DNA of 64,000 nucleotides from an uncultured Pelagibacteraceae bacterium (lineage in GTDB: Bacteria > Pseudomonadota > Alphaproteobacteria > Pelagibacterales > Pelagibacteraceae): contig CACOGC010000005.1 of assembly GCA_902626645.1 (NCBI GenBank), forward strand, positions 25,798 through 89,797, read 5' to 3'. The stretch's first letter is position 1, and every line of letters starts with the position of its first letter. The position numbers and the translations under genes were made by a program. This document shows positions 50,979 to 60,709 of the stretch, piece after piece. The notes under the pieces were generated by a model. The model had not been told where the DNA came from, ran no database searches, and saw only the letters and a list, made by a program, of their open reading frames with translations.

Positions 50979-51881
50979 TTAATAATTTGTGGTTCTTGCT
51001 AAACGTGCTGCACCCCGAACACCACTTGCATCACCAAATTTAGGTTTTAAAAAAGTTCCTTCAAATTCGCCTCCTGCTACAAATTTTTTCATTTTTTGTT
51101 TGATTTCATCTAAAAAATTTATTTCGTTAGATACCCCACCCCCAAAAACAAAGACATCTGGATCAATAATATTAACAACAGTAGCCAAGGACATAGCGAG
51201 TTGATCCTTATATTTATCAATTAATTTTTCTGCATCTAAATCAAGTTTTCTATGCATCTCAAATATCTTTTGAGCAGATAAATCTTTTTTAAACTCGTTT
51301 TTGAACGCTTTAGAAATACCTATACCTGCAATAAAGTTCTCTATTTCTCCAGCTCTTAAATTAGTTTTTTTTATTTGAACACCTTCAATACAAGCACTCG
51401 GTATTTGATTATGTCCCCATTCTCCAGTAATCCCATTAGGTCCATTTACAATTCGTTTATCTATAACTAAACCACCTCCAACACCAGATCCAAGAATTAC
51501 CCCAAAAACTATTTTGTAATGTTTTCCAGAACCATCTATTGCTTCTGATAAAGCAAAACAATTTGCATCATTTTCACAATAAATTTCTTTACCAATCTCA
51601 CTCCGTAAATCTCTTTGTAATGGTTTGCCATTAATCCAAAAAGAATTAGGCGCATTCTTAACTAGTCCTGTTTGAATAGAATGTATCCCTGGATGACATA
51701 CACCTACTGGTAATTCTTTGCCTGCTTTACGCTCGAGTTCGATAACTATTTTTTTTATTATAGATAATGTATCTTTATAATTTTTTGGAACTTCAGTTCT
51801 TTCTCTGTGATGTTCATTGCCAACATCATCTAATAATACATACTCAATTTTACTTGCCCCAAGATCAATACCAATCTGCAT
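50979..51881 (-). CDS. ROK-family sugar kinase/regulator-like protein
   Basis: IGIDLGASKIEYVLLDDVG; GVILGSGVGGGLVIDKRI; no N-terminal HTH. Confidence 0.9.
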   Translation of the reverse strand: MQIGIDLGASKIEYVLLDDVGNEHHRERTEVPKNYKDTLSIIKKIVIELERKAGKELPVGVCHPGIHSIQTGLVKNAPNSFWINGKPLQRDLRSEIGKEIYCENDANCFALSEAIDGSGKHYKIVFGVILGSGVGGGLVIDKRIVNGPNGITGEWGHNQIPSACIEGVQIKKTNLRAGEIENFIAGIGISKAFKNEFKKDLSAQKIFEMHRKLDLDAEKLIDKYKDQLAMSLATVVNIIDPDVFVFGGGVSNEINFLDEIKQKMKKFVAGGEFEGTFLKPKFGDASGVRGAARLARTTNY

Positions 51882-51884
51882 ATT

Positions 51885-53045
51885 TTATCTCATTAATTTA
51901 TTTATTTCTTTATTAATAAAAAGTTTTGGAATTTTACATGTTGTACTAAGTCTAATTGGTTTATTTGTTTTAGCGGACTGCATAGTTGATTGTATCAAAT
52001 CAAGTACATGCAAAGATACTTCTCCATTGCATCTATGTATCTTTTTTTTATCAATACAATAAGCCATTTCTGCAAGACCAACTCCTCTGTAATTAGCGTT
52101 AGTAGGTGACTCATTCGCTCTAGAACTTTGCGTTCTAATATTAATTTTTCCAAGCGGCATTTGATTTGTTTTAAATTCTTTCCATGGGCTTCCCAATTTT
52201 TTACATATATAGACTGAACCACCGAACATATTAGGATCTGGCACAATCATTGAACCTTTGGTTCCATAAAGTTCAATATGATTTCTTTGATGAGCTATAA
52301 CATCAAAAGATAAAGTGAGTCTGATTATACTTCCATTTTTAAATATGATTGTTGTAAAATATGTAGTTGGACATTCTACCTTAATTCTTTTTCCCTTTTT
52401 AGGACCAATACCAATTGTTCTAAATCGTGAACCTTTCATTAAACTTGCTGCTTTTACCTCTTTGGCTGGACCCAATAAATTTACTAATGCAGTGAGATAA
52501 TAAGGTCCCATATCAATAACTGGACCACCTTCTTTTTTTGCAAACCATGGTTCTGGGTCTGGATGGTAAGATTGAACCCCTGGAAAAGCAAAAATCGCAT
52601 TACCTAAATTTACTTTGCCTATACTTTTACTTTCTAATAATTCTTTCGATTTTTGATTGCCTCCTCCTAAAAAAGTATCTGGAGCATTTCCTAAATATAA
52701 TTTTTTTTTTTTTGAGAGCTTTAGTAATTCTTTTCCGTCTTTTAAATTAATTGCTAATGGTTTTTCTGAGTATACATGTTTTCCATTTAACAAAGACTTT
52801 TTTGCAATTTGGTAATGAACTTTTGGAGGGGTTAGATTTAATATTATTTCAACCTGTTTATCTTTAAGTAAATTACTTACCGAAACTGATTTAATTTTAT
52901 AAATTTTAGCACATTTTTGAGCTGCTTTTTCTTTAACATCTGCACATTTAATGATTTTAAAATTTTTGAAATATTTGTGAGCTCTGAAATATGTTTCTGC
53001 GATATGACCACAACCAATTAAGCCAACTTTAAATACTTTGCTCAT
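51885..53045 (-). CDS. Gfo/Idh/MocA-family oxidoreductase
   Basis: VGLIGCGHIAETYFRAHKYF; YSEKPLAINLKDGKELL. Confidence 0.92.
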   Translation of the reverse strand: MSKVFKVGLIGCGHIAETYFRAHKYFKNFKIIKCADVKEKAAQKCAKIYKIKSVSVSNLLKDKQVEIILNLTPPKVHYQIAKKSLLNGKHVYSEKPLAINLKDGKELLKLSKKKKLYLGNAPDTFLGGGNQKSKELLESKSIGKVNLGNAIFAFPGVQSYHPDPEPWFAKKEGGPVIDMGPYYLTALVNLLGPAKEVKAASLMKGSRFRTIGIGPKKGKRIKVECPTTYFTTIIFKNGSIIRLTLSFDVIAHQRNHIELYGTKGSMIVPDPNMFGGSVYICKKLGSPWKEFKTNQMPLGKINIRTQSSRANESPTNANYRGVGLAEMAYCIDKKKIHRCNGEVSLHVLDLIQSTMQSAKTNKPIRLSTTCKIPKLFINKEINKLMR

Positions 53046-53050
53046 TAGGG

Positions 53051-54895
53051 TTATACTCCCTGTCTTTGTTTTGCTTTACCTTCTTTATGTAATTTTAGAG
53101 CTTTTTCGTTTTCTTTGGTTTTGGGAATTTCTAAAGTTGGACTTTCCCAATAAGCTGATCCTTCAAGCCATTGATACGAATGAGTTTTGATTGAAATAAC
53201 ATAAGTCACTTTTGATTTCTTCGCTCTTTTGAAAGCTTCCTCTAATTCACTGATAGAACTTACCTCTTCAGACTTTGCTCCCATACTTTCTGCATGTTTT
53301 GCAAAATTTACTTTTACTAAATTTGAAACATTTGAACTCTCAAATAAACAATTAAATTCTTTTCCACCTTTAAATAATTGAAGTCTATTTATGACAGCGT
53401 GACCACCATTATCACAGACAATTACAATAAGTTTATTATTAGTTATTACAGATGAATATATATCTGAATTATAAAGTAAATATGATCCATCACCTACAAA
53501 TGTAATAACTTCTTTGTTTGGATTAGCCATTTTAATTCCTAAAGCTCCAGAAATTTCATAACTCATACAACTAAAGCCCCATTCTGTTTCATGAGTATTA
53601 AGTTCTCTTGGTCTCCAAATTTGAACAACTTCACCTACCAAACCTCCAGCTGCAGTGACAGCGATATCACTTGGATCAGAGTTTCTATAAATTGCACCAA
53701 CTGCATGAGCATAGCTTGGGAGTTTTTGATTAGTTGGTCCACTTTCTTTATCAACATATTCATTCCAAGATTTAAGTTCATCTCTAGATTTTTTATGCCA
53801 TTCCTCGGATGCTTTCCAATCACCTAAAGCTTGTGATAGTTCATTTAGAGAAACTTTTGCATCTCCAATAATTGATTGTGCCATATGCTTACTGGCATCA
53901 AATCTTGCAACATTAATTGAGACTAATGAAAAATTTGGATTTTCAAAATTGGACCATGACCCGGTTGTGAAATCTCCTAACTTAGTTCCAATAGCAATCG
54001 CTAAATCAGTTTTTTTTGCAAAGTTGTTTGCTGCTTTTCCTCCTAAACCTCCAATAGGTCCTAAAAAATGAGAATGATCTCTTTTCATAGAAGAATAACC
54101 CATTACAGTTTGTGTTACAGGTATATTGTGTTTAACTGCAAAAGTAGAAAGTTCCTCCATTGCATCTGAGTAAAAAACACCTCCTCCAGAAATTATGATT
54201 GGATTTTTTGATTTTTTAATTTTTTCAGCTGCTTCTTTAATTTGAAAATCATCAGGTCTTGGTCTTCGTATATTATGGATTTTTTCTTTAAAAAAATCCT
54301 CAGGATACTCAAAAATTTCTCCTTGTATATCCTGACATAAAGATATGCATACTGGACCACAATCAGCTGGGTCTAGTAAAACTTGAACAGCTTGGGGAAA
54401 TGTTTGTAAAATTTGCTCTGGTCTAGTTATTCTATCAAAATATTTTGTAACTGGTTTAAAAGCATCATTTTGAGTAATTCCTGGATTATTAAAATGTTCT
54501 ACTTGTTGTAAAACTGGATCAGGCATCCTGTTTGCGTAAGTATCACCCGGAAGAAATAAAATTGGTAATCTATTACTCATCGCAACTGCTGCAGCTGTTA
54601 CCATATTTGTAGAACCAGGACCTACAGAACTTGTTGCTACAAATACTTGTTTTCTTCTTTTTGCTCTAGCGTAAGCAATTCCTGTTAAAGCCATGTTTTG
54701 CTCATGATGACCTCTATAAGTTGGAAGTTTATCTTTATTTTCCTCTAAAGCTTGTCCTAAACAAGCTACATTACCGTGACCAAATATTCCAAAAGCACCA
54801 GCGAATAAAGGTTCTTTTTTACCATCGATAAGAATTTTTTGAGAAGTCAGGAACTTTACAATTGCATGAGCACATGTAAGCTTTATTTTTTTCAT
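53051..54895 (-). CDS. iolD: ThDP-dependent trihydroxycyclohexane-1,2-dione hydrolase-like protein
   Basis: 614 aa; LFAGAFGIFGHGNVACLGQAL...YRGHHEQNMA as in IolD. Confidence 0.83.
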   Translation of the reverse strand: MKKIKLTCAHAIVKFLTSQKILIDGKKEPLFAGAFGIFGHGNVACLGQALEENKDKLPTYRGHHEQNMALTGIAYARAKRRKQVFVATSSVGPGSTNMVTAAAVAMSNRLPILFLPGDTYANRMPDPVLQQVEHFNNPGITQNDAFKPVTKYFDRITRPEQILQTFPQAVQVLLDPADCGPVCISLCQDIQGEIFEYPEDFFKEKIHNIRRPRPDDFQIKEAAEKIKKSKNPIIISGGGVFYSDAMEELSTFAVKHNIPVTQTVMGYSSMKRDHSHFLGPIGGLGGKAANNFAKKTDLAIAIGTKLGDFTTGSWSNFENPNFSLVSINVARFDASKHMAQSIIGDAKVSLNELSQALGDWKASEEWHKKSRDELKSWNEYVDKESGPTNQKLPSYAHAVGAIYRNSDPSDIAVTAAGGLVGEVVQIWRPRELNTHETEWGFSCMSYEISGALGIKMANPNKEVITFVGDGSYLLYNSDIYSSVITNNKLIVIVCDNGGHAVINRLQLFKGGKEFNCLFESSNVSNLVKVNFAKHAESMGAKSEEVSSISELEEAFKRAKKSKVTYVISIKTHSYQWLEGSAYWESPTLEIPKTKENEKALKLHKEGKAKQRQGV

Positions 54896-54949
54896 AATTG
54901 TAGATATATTCTCTTAAAATTTCGCTTAATTAACCATAAAATAAAAATT

Positions 54950-56392
54950 ATGTATAGTAAATTTGGGCAGTTCATTGATGGTAAGTGGCAACAAGCGGAA
55001 AAAAAAGAAACTTACGATGTTATAAATCCTGCTACGGAAGAAATTATTGGCCAAGCGTCTAAAGCGTCTTCAGCAGATGTTCAAAAAGCTCTTAAATCTG
55101 CAGAGAAAGGTTTGGAAGTTTGGAAAAACACTTTACCTTGGCAGAGATCATATATTATTAGAAAAATTGCTGATCTTTTAAGAAAAAAACAAGATGTTTT
55201 AGCAAAATGGTTAACGATTGAAGTTGGAAAACCTTTAGCAGAGGGAATTGGCGAAACTGGTGGGGCTGCTGATATTTTTGAGTGGAATGCTGAAGAAACA
55301 AAAAGAATTTACGGACAAACAGTCGAAAGTCGATTTCCAGATACAAGAGTTCATGTTTATTATCAGCCAGTTGGAGTTGTAGCAGCTTTAGTGCCATGGA
55401 ATTTTCCTTTAATTCTAGCAGCAAGAAAAATTTCAACAGCATTAGCTGCCGGATGTTCAGTAATTTGTAAGCCTGATGTAATTACTCCAGGAACAGTAAT
55501 GGAGTTAGTAGATATTTGTAAAGAAGCGGGAGTCCCTCCTGGAGTTGTAAACTTATTATCAGGAGACCCTGAAAGTATTTCAAATGAGTTGTTAGAGTCT
55601 GATATTATTAAAAAGGTTTCAATTACTGGATCAACAAGAGTGGGTAAATTAATCTTAAAAAAGGCCGCAGACAAAGTTCAAAGAGTCACTATGGAACTTA
55701 GTGGACACTCACCTTTTATAGTTTTTGATGATGTTGATATAAATAAAGTAGCAGATATGGCAATTACTGCAAAATTTAGAAATAATGGTCAAGTTTGTAT
55801 TTCACCTAATAGATTTTATATACAAGAAAATAAAAAAGATGAATTCATTAATGCGTTTATTGAAAGAACAAAAAAATTAAAAATTGGAAATGGTTTAGAT
55901 GAAGGAGTTCAATTAGGTCCTTTAACAACTGCAAAAAGATTAGGAGAAATCGAAGAATTAGTTGAAACAACTAAAAAGGAAGGAGCAAAAGTTTTATTGG
56001 GTGGAAAAAGACCTCAAGGTTTTAACAAAGGATATTTTTATGAGCCAACAGTTTTTGACAATGTAAAGGACAATTTTACAATAATGAAACAAGAACCATT
56101 TGGTCCATTAGTTCCAATGTTGTCATTTAAAACTTTTGATGAAGTAGTTGAGAGAGCTAATGATAATGACTTAGGATTATGTAGTTATATTTATACAAAT
56201 TCTATGGATAAAGCTCACAGAGCTTCAGAATTAATGGAAACTGGTACTGTTGCAGTAAATACTCCTGCAGTTGCGATAGCTGAGGCACCTTTTGGTGGAA
56301 TTAAACAAACTGGATATGGACGTGAAGGTGGTTCAATGGCAATTAAAGATTATCTTAATATAAAGTACACTCACCTTGGTTTGAAATCTTAA
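54950..56392 (+). CDS. Aldehyde dehydrogenase (NAD-dependent; semialdehyde/lactaldehyde-type)
   Basis: MELSGHSPFIVFDDVD, NNGQVCISPNRFY; start at ATG 54950 within longer ORF. Confidence 0.93.
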   Translation: MYSKFGQFIDGKWQQAEKKETYDVINPATEEIIGQASKASSADVQKALKSAEKGLEVWKNTLPWQRSYIIRKIADLLRKKQDVLAKWLTIEVGKPLAEGIGETGGAADIFEWNAEETKRIYGQTVESRFPDTRVHVYYQPVGVVAALVPWNFPLILAARKISTALAAGCSVICKPDVITPGTVMELVDICKEAGVPPGVVNLLSGDPESISNELLESDIIKKVSITGSTRVGKLILKKAADKVQRVTMELSGHSPFIVFDDVDINKVADMAITAKFRNNGQVCISPNRFYIQENKKDEFINAFIERTKKLKIGNGLDEGVQLGPLTTAKRLGEIEELVETTKKEGAKVLLGGKRPQGFNKGYFYEPTVFDNVKDNFTIMKQEPFGPLVPMLSFKTFDEVVERANDNDLGLCSYIYTNSMDKAHRASELMETGTVAVNTPAVAIAEAPFGGIKQTGYGREGGSMAIKDYLNIKYTHLGLKS

Positions 56393-57184
56393 ATGAGGCC
56401 AAATAAAATAAAAAAGATGATGAGAGATGGTGAGCAAATAATTAATGGCTGGTTACAAATTCCTAGCTCTTTTTCAGCGGAAGTAATGTCTCATCAAGGT
56501 TGGGACTCGCTTACAATTGATATGCAACATGGTGTTATAGATTATCCAAATGCATTACAAATGCTGCAATCAATTTCATCTACGGATGTTACTCCTTTAG
56601 CAAGAGTAAACTGGAATGAACCAGGACAAATAATGAAAATTTTAGATGCAGGGTGTTATGGTGTAATTTGTCCAATGGTGAGTAACAAATCTGAGGCAGA
56701 AAAATTTGTTCAAGCATGCATGTATCCCCCTAAAGGTAATAGAAGTTTTGGACCAATTAGAGGATTAATTTATGGAGGTTCAGATTATGGAGATTTTGCA
56801 AATGATGAGATTTTGAAAATGGCAATGATAGAGACAAAAGAGGCCTTGGATAAATTAGATGAAATTATGAGTACGCCTGGAATAGATGGAATTTATATTG
56901 GACCTGCTGATTTAAGTCTTGCCATAGGTCAAAAACCAGCTTTTGATAATCCTGAAGGAAGTCCAACTTATGAAAAGATTTTGAATATCTTGAAACATGC
57001 AAAAAAAAATAAAATTTTCGCAGGTATTCATAATGCTAGTCCAGAGTATGCAAAAAAAATGCTTAATTTAGGATTTAATTTGGTAACTATTGGATCCGAT
57101 CAAAGGTATATGAGTGCAGGTGCAAAAGATGCTGTATCTAAATTAAAATCAATCAAATCAAAAGAAGACTCTAAAGCTTACTAA
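56393..57184 (+). CDS. HpcH/HpaI aldolase family (2-keto-3-deoxy-sugar-acid aldolase-like)
   Basis: DSLTIDMQHGVIDYPNALQML; GIDGIYIGPADLSLAIG. Confidence 0.9.
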   Translation: MRPNKIKKMMRDGEQIINGWLQIPSSFSAEVMSHQGWDSLTIDMQHGVIDYPNALQMLQSISSTDVTPLARVNWNEPGQIMKILDAGCYGVICPMVSNKSEAEKFVQACMYPPKGNRSFGPIRGLIYGGSDYGDFANDEILKMAMIETKEALDKLDEIMSTPGIDGIYIGPADLSLAIGQKPAFDNPEGSPTYEKILNILKHAKKNKIFAGIHNASPEYAKKMLNLGFNLVTIGSDQRYMSAGAKDAVSKLKSIKSKEDSKAY

Positions 57185-57190
57185 ATTTAA

Positions 57191-58156
57191 GTGTCAGATA
57201 AAAAAAAAATTTTAATAATTCAACCTATTCATAACGCGGGGATAGATCTCATAAAGAATAACCCAAATTATGATTATGAGATTATTGAAAATATAGATAA
57301 CAAAGATATTAAACAAAAAATTTTGGAGTGTGATGGTCTATCAATTAGAACAGCGAATTTAACTAGCGAATTAATCAATATATCAAAAAAACTTAAGATT
57401 ATATCTCGCCACGGCGTTGGGTACGACAATATTGACCTCAAGTCTTCTAAAGAAAAAAATATCACCTTGGCAATTACAGCTACAGCAAATGCTGTTGCGG
57501 TGGCAGAACATGTTATGTTTATGTTGCTCAATATATCGAAGAGAAAAAACATGTATGATGAGGCTGTTAAATCAGGAAATTTTTCTAACAGAAACAAACT
57601 TCCAAAAACAATTGAACTTTGGAAAAAAAATATTTTAATTGCTGGATTTGGAAGAATAGGTCAATCTTTAATAAGAAGATGTAAAGGATTTGAAATGAAT
57701 GTTTTTGTTTATGATCCATTTGTTTCAAAAGATATTATTGAGGAATTAGGTGGAAAAAAAGTTGAAGATCTTACAAAAGCAGTAAAATCAATGGATGCCA
57801 TTTCTTTACATATGCCTCTTAATGAAAAAACGAAAAATATTATTAATTATGACTTACTAAAAACAATGAGGAAAAATTGTATAATTATTAATGCTGCCAG
57901 AGGTGGGATGATTAATGAGAATGACTTAGATAAAGCATTAAATGAAAGTCTTATATTCGGTGCAGGTTTAGATGTTTTTGAAACAGAACCACCTAAAGAG
58001 GATAATCCTTTGCTAAAAAACAATAAAGTTTTTTTAAGTCCTCATACCGCTGCATTTACTGAGGAATGCATGATAAGAATGGGAAAAGAAACAATACAAA
58101 ATATAATTGATTTTTTTGAAAAAAAATTAGACAAATCAAAAATTATTAAACTTTAA
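57191..58156 (+). CDS. D-isomer-specific 2-hydroxyacid dehydrogenase (SerA-like)
   Basis: GTG start; ISRHGVGYDNID, AGFGRIGQSLIRR, NAARGGMINENDL. Confidence 0.92.
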   Translation: MSDKKKILIIQPIHNAGIDLIKNNPNYDYEIIENIDNKDIKQKILECDGLSIRTANLTSELINISKKLKIISRHGVGYDNIDLKSSKEKNITLAITATANAVAVAEHVMFMLLNISKRKNMYDEAVKSGNFSNRNKLPKTIELWKKNILIAGFGRIGQSLIRRCKGFEMNVFVYDPFVSKDIIEELGGKKVEDLTKAVKSMDAISLHMPLNEKTKNIINYDLLKTMRKNCIIINAARGGMINENDLDKALNESLIFGAGLDVFETEPPKEDNPLLKNNKVFLSPHTAAFTEECMIRMGKETIQNIIDFFEKKLDKSKIIKL

Positions 58157-58158
58157 TT

Positions 58159-58659
58159 ATGCGAATAAATTTCAAAAATTTTGGACTATTAGAAGCATTA
58201 GTGTTGTTATCGTTGGTATATGTGGTTGGTATGTTGATCTGGACTGCAAGTACAAGACCCGCAGTTGAAGCAAAAGCTAACTTAGTTAAAGAAAATCATA
58301 AGAAAGTAGTCGATTTTATCAATGGAGAAATAAATAATTGCGGGAATAATGATGAAGATAAGTTGACTGTTTGGGGTGATCCCTGTAATGGCGAATGGTC
58401 TTCATCCAAAGTTGTGAATTATATAAACAAAAATCTTAATATAGAGAATCCTTTTTCAGAGGATACTAAAGTAAAAACTGATCCTGATCCTAGAATTAAA
58501 GCAGAAGGTAAAGCTGGGCAATCAGTTGAGATGGGTGTTATATTTGTAATGTCATCAAATTTTTTACCTGATCCTGGGTCTGAATGGGTTGTGGGTACTT
58601 GTTTTAAATCTCCATGTGTTGCTGCTGGAAATAATGAACTAACTTCACTCTATAGATAA
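58159..58659 (+). CDS. 166-aa protein of unknown function with pilin-like N-terminus
   Basis: MRINFKNFGLLEALVLLSLVYVVGM... hydrophobic N-terminal helix with FxxxE arrangement. Confidence 0.7.
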   Translation: MRINFKNFGLLEALVLLSLVYVVGMLIWTASTRPAVEAKANLVKENHKKVVDFINGEINNCGNNDEDKLTVWGDPCNGEWSSSKVVNYINKNLNIENPFSEDTKVKTDPDPRIKAEGKAGQSVEMGVIFVMSSNFLPDPGSEWVVGTCFKSPCVAAGNNELTSLYR

Positions 58660-59562
58660 TCAATTTTTATAAATTTCAATTTCAGATCTTTTTAATGTAT
58701 CTGTAAGATAATTATAACCAATTTTTGCATACTCTAACGGATTTGCTTTTGCCGGATCCTGCTCTGCCTCAACCACCAACCATCCTGAATAATTATTATT
58801 TTTTAATACATTAAATAAAGGTTGATAATCAATACAACCATCTCCTGGTACTGTAAACGCACCCTCTAAAAAAGCACTTCTAAAACTTAAATCCTCTTTT
58901 AAAGATTTTTCAAGAACTTGTTTTCTTATATCTTTACAATGGACGTGCAAAATTCTTTCATGATAATTTTGTAATATGGATTTTGAGTCTCCTTTTGCAA
59001 ATAGCATGTGTCCTGTATCTAATGTTAATTTTACACTTTCATGAGTATTTTCTATAAGTCTTTCAGTATCTTTTTGAGTTTCAATTACTGTTCCCATATG
59101 ATGATGATATGCTAAGGGCATCCCTTCATCCTCTAAATATTTTCCTAGTTCAGAAATTTTTTCACAAAACTTCTGCCATTCATCTTTTTCCATTTGAGGC
59201 CGAGTTGATAATTTTCTATTAGGATCTCCTTGTATAGAACCAGAAACTTCCGCGAAAACTATACAAGGTGCATCACAATCTTTAAATAAATCTAGTTGTT
59301 CTTGAATGGATTTTTTTTCTTCCTCAACAGAATTTTTTCTTAGATTAGCGCCATACCATCCTGAGCAAAGTTTAAGATTAAATTGATCTAATTTTGGAAT
59401 TAATTCAGAAGATTTCTTTGGAAATTTTCCACCAGACTCTATGCCTATATAGCCTGCTTCATTAGCTTCCTTTAAACATTGCTCTAATGTAGTTTCACCA
59501 CCTAACTCAGGCATGTCATCATTACTCCATGCAATGGGTGCAACACCTAATTTTACTGACAT
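58660..59562 (-). CDS. Sugar-phosphate isomerase/epimerase family (IolE-like inosose dehydratase)
   Basis: GVAPIAWSNDDMPELGGETTLEQCLKEANEAGYIGIESGGKFPK; VHCKDIRK. Confidence 0.85.
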   Translation of the reverse strand: MSVKLGVAPIAWSNDDMPELGGETTLEQCLKEANEAGYIGIESGGKFPKKSSELIPKLDQFNLKLCSGWYGANLRKNSVEEEKKSIQEQLDLFKDCDAPCIVFAEVSGSIQGDPNRKLSTRPQMEKDEWQKFCEKISELGKYLEDEGMPLAYHHHMGTVIETQKDTERLIENTHESVKLTLDTGHMLFAKGDSKSILQNYHERILHVHCKDIRKQVLEKSLKEDLSFRSAFLEGAFTVPGDGCIDYQPLFNVLKNNNYSGWLVVEAEQDPAKANPLEYAKIGYNYLTDTLKRSEIEIYKN

Positions 59563-59606
59563 AAGAAATTTTTTTAGTTAAGTTGTTATTTTAATACAAA
59601 TTTTGA

Positions 59607-60608
59607 ATGATTGATATAGCTTTATTTGGACTTGGCAGAATTGGTATTATGCATGGAAAAAATTTGATGCGTAGTAAAGATTTCAATCTTAAATATATTT
59701 ATGACATTGAACAAAAATTATCTAAAAAATATTCAAAAACATTAAAAACAAAAGCTATATACAATCCATCTGTAGCTTATAAAGATAAAGATATAAAAGC
59801 TATTTTTATTGCCTCAACAACATCTACACATATTAAATTTATTCTAGATGGCGTAAAAAATAAAAAAATTATTTTTTGTGAAAAACCACTGGATTTAAGT
59901 ATAAAAAAAATTGAGTCCTGCAAAAAAAAAATTAAAAGATTAAATCCAAAAATACAATTAGGTTTTAATAGACGATATGACCCAACACACAATAATTTAA
60001 GAAAACAATTACTAAGAGGGAAAATAGGTAAATTAGAAAAAATTATTATCACTAGTCGTGATCCTGCCCCACCAACTATGAAATATTTAAAAGAATCTGG
60101 TGGTATTTTTAGAGATATGATGGTCCACGATTTTGATCTTGTTAGATTCTACCTTGGTAATGATGAGCCTGCAAAAATAATAGCCTCTGGTAGTAACATT
60201 TCAGACAAAAGATTTGATAAAATAAAAGATTTTGAATTAGCATCTACTATAATTAGATCTAATGCTGGCGTTCAGTGCATAATAACTAATTCTAGACATT
60301 GTAGTTTCGGTTATGATCAAAGAATAGAATTATTTGGATCGAAAGGTATGTTAATTTCAGAAAATAAAAGACAAAACGAAACATCTTTATATTCTGCACA
60401 ATCAACTTCAAATAAATCTCCTTTGCTTAATTTTTTTATTGAGAGATATAAAGATGCTTATAAAAATCAACTAAAGCATTTCGCAAAATTTATAAGAAAG
60501 AAAATTCAACCCCTTGCAGGATTTGAAGAGGGAAGAAAAGCTCTGATAATTGCAAATGCAGCTCAAAAATCTTTACGATCAAAAAAGTTTGAAAAACTTA
60601 ATCTTTAA
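59607..60608 (+). CDS. Gfo/Idh/MocA oxidoreductase, myo-inositol 2-dehydrogenase-like
   Basis: IALFGLGRIGIMHGKNLM; FCEKPLDL; GFNRRYDPTHNNLRKQL. Confidence 0.85.
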   Translation: MIDIALFGLGRIGIMHGKNLMRSKDFNLKYIYDIEQKLSKKYSKTLKTKAIYNPSVAYKDKDIKAIFIASTTSTHIKFILDGVKNKKIIFCEKPLDLSIKKIESCKKKIKRLNPKIQLGFNRRYDPTHNNLRKQLLRGKIGKLEKIIITSRDPAPPTMKYLKESGGIFRDMMVHDFDLVRFYLGNDEPAKIIASGSNISDKRFDKIKDFELASTIIRSNAGVQCIITNSRHCSFGYDQRIELFGSKGMLISENKRQNETSLYSAQSTSNKSPLLNFFIERYKDAYKNQLKHFAKFIRKKIQPLAGFEEGRKALIIANAAQKSLRSKKFEKLNL

Positions 60609-60709
60609 TTGAATCAACCCTAAGTAGAATACAACCTGTCTGCTTTACAACTAAATAATATTTTGATTAGATTTTACTTTTAAAAGTTAACTTTAATTAA
60701 AGGGGAATA

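Noticed and set aside
54839-54949. N-terminal extension of the aldehyde dehydrogenase ORF
   Set aside because: Overlaps divergent iolD-like gene; ALDH homology begins at MYSKFGQFIDGKW.
60676-60687. ACTTTTAAAAGT palindrome upstream of the sugar SBP gene
   Set aside because: A+T-rich palindrome of this size is expected by chance in such sequence.
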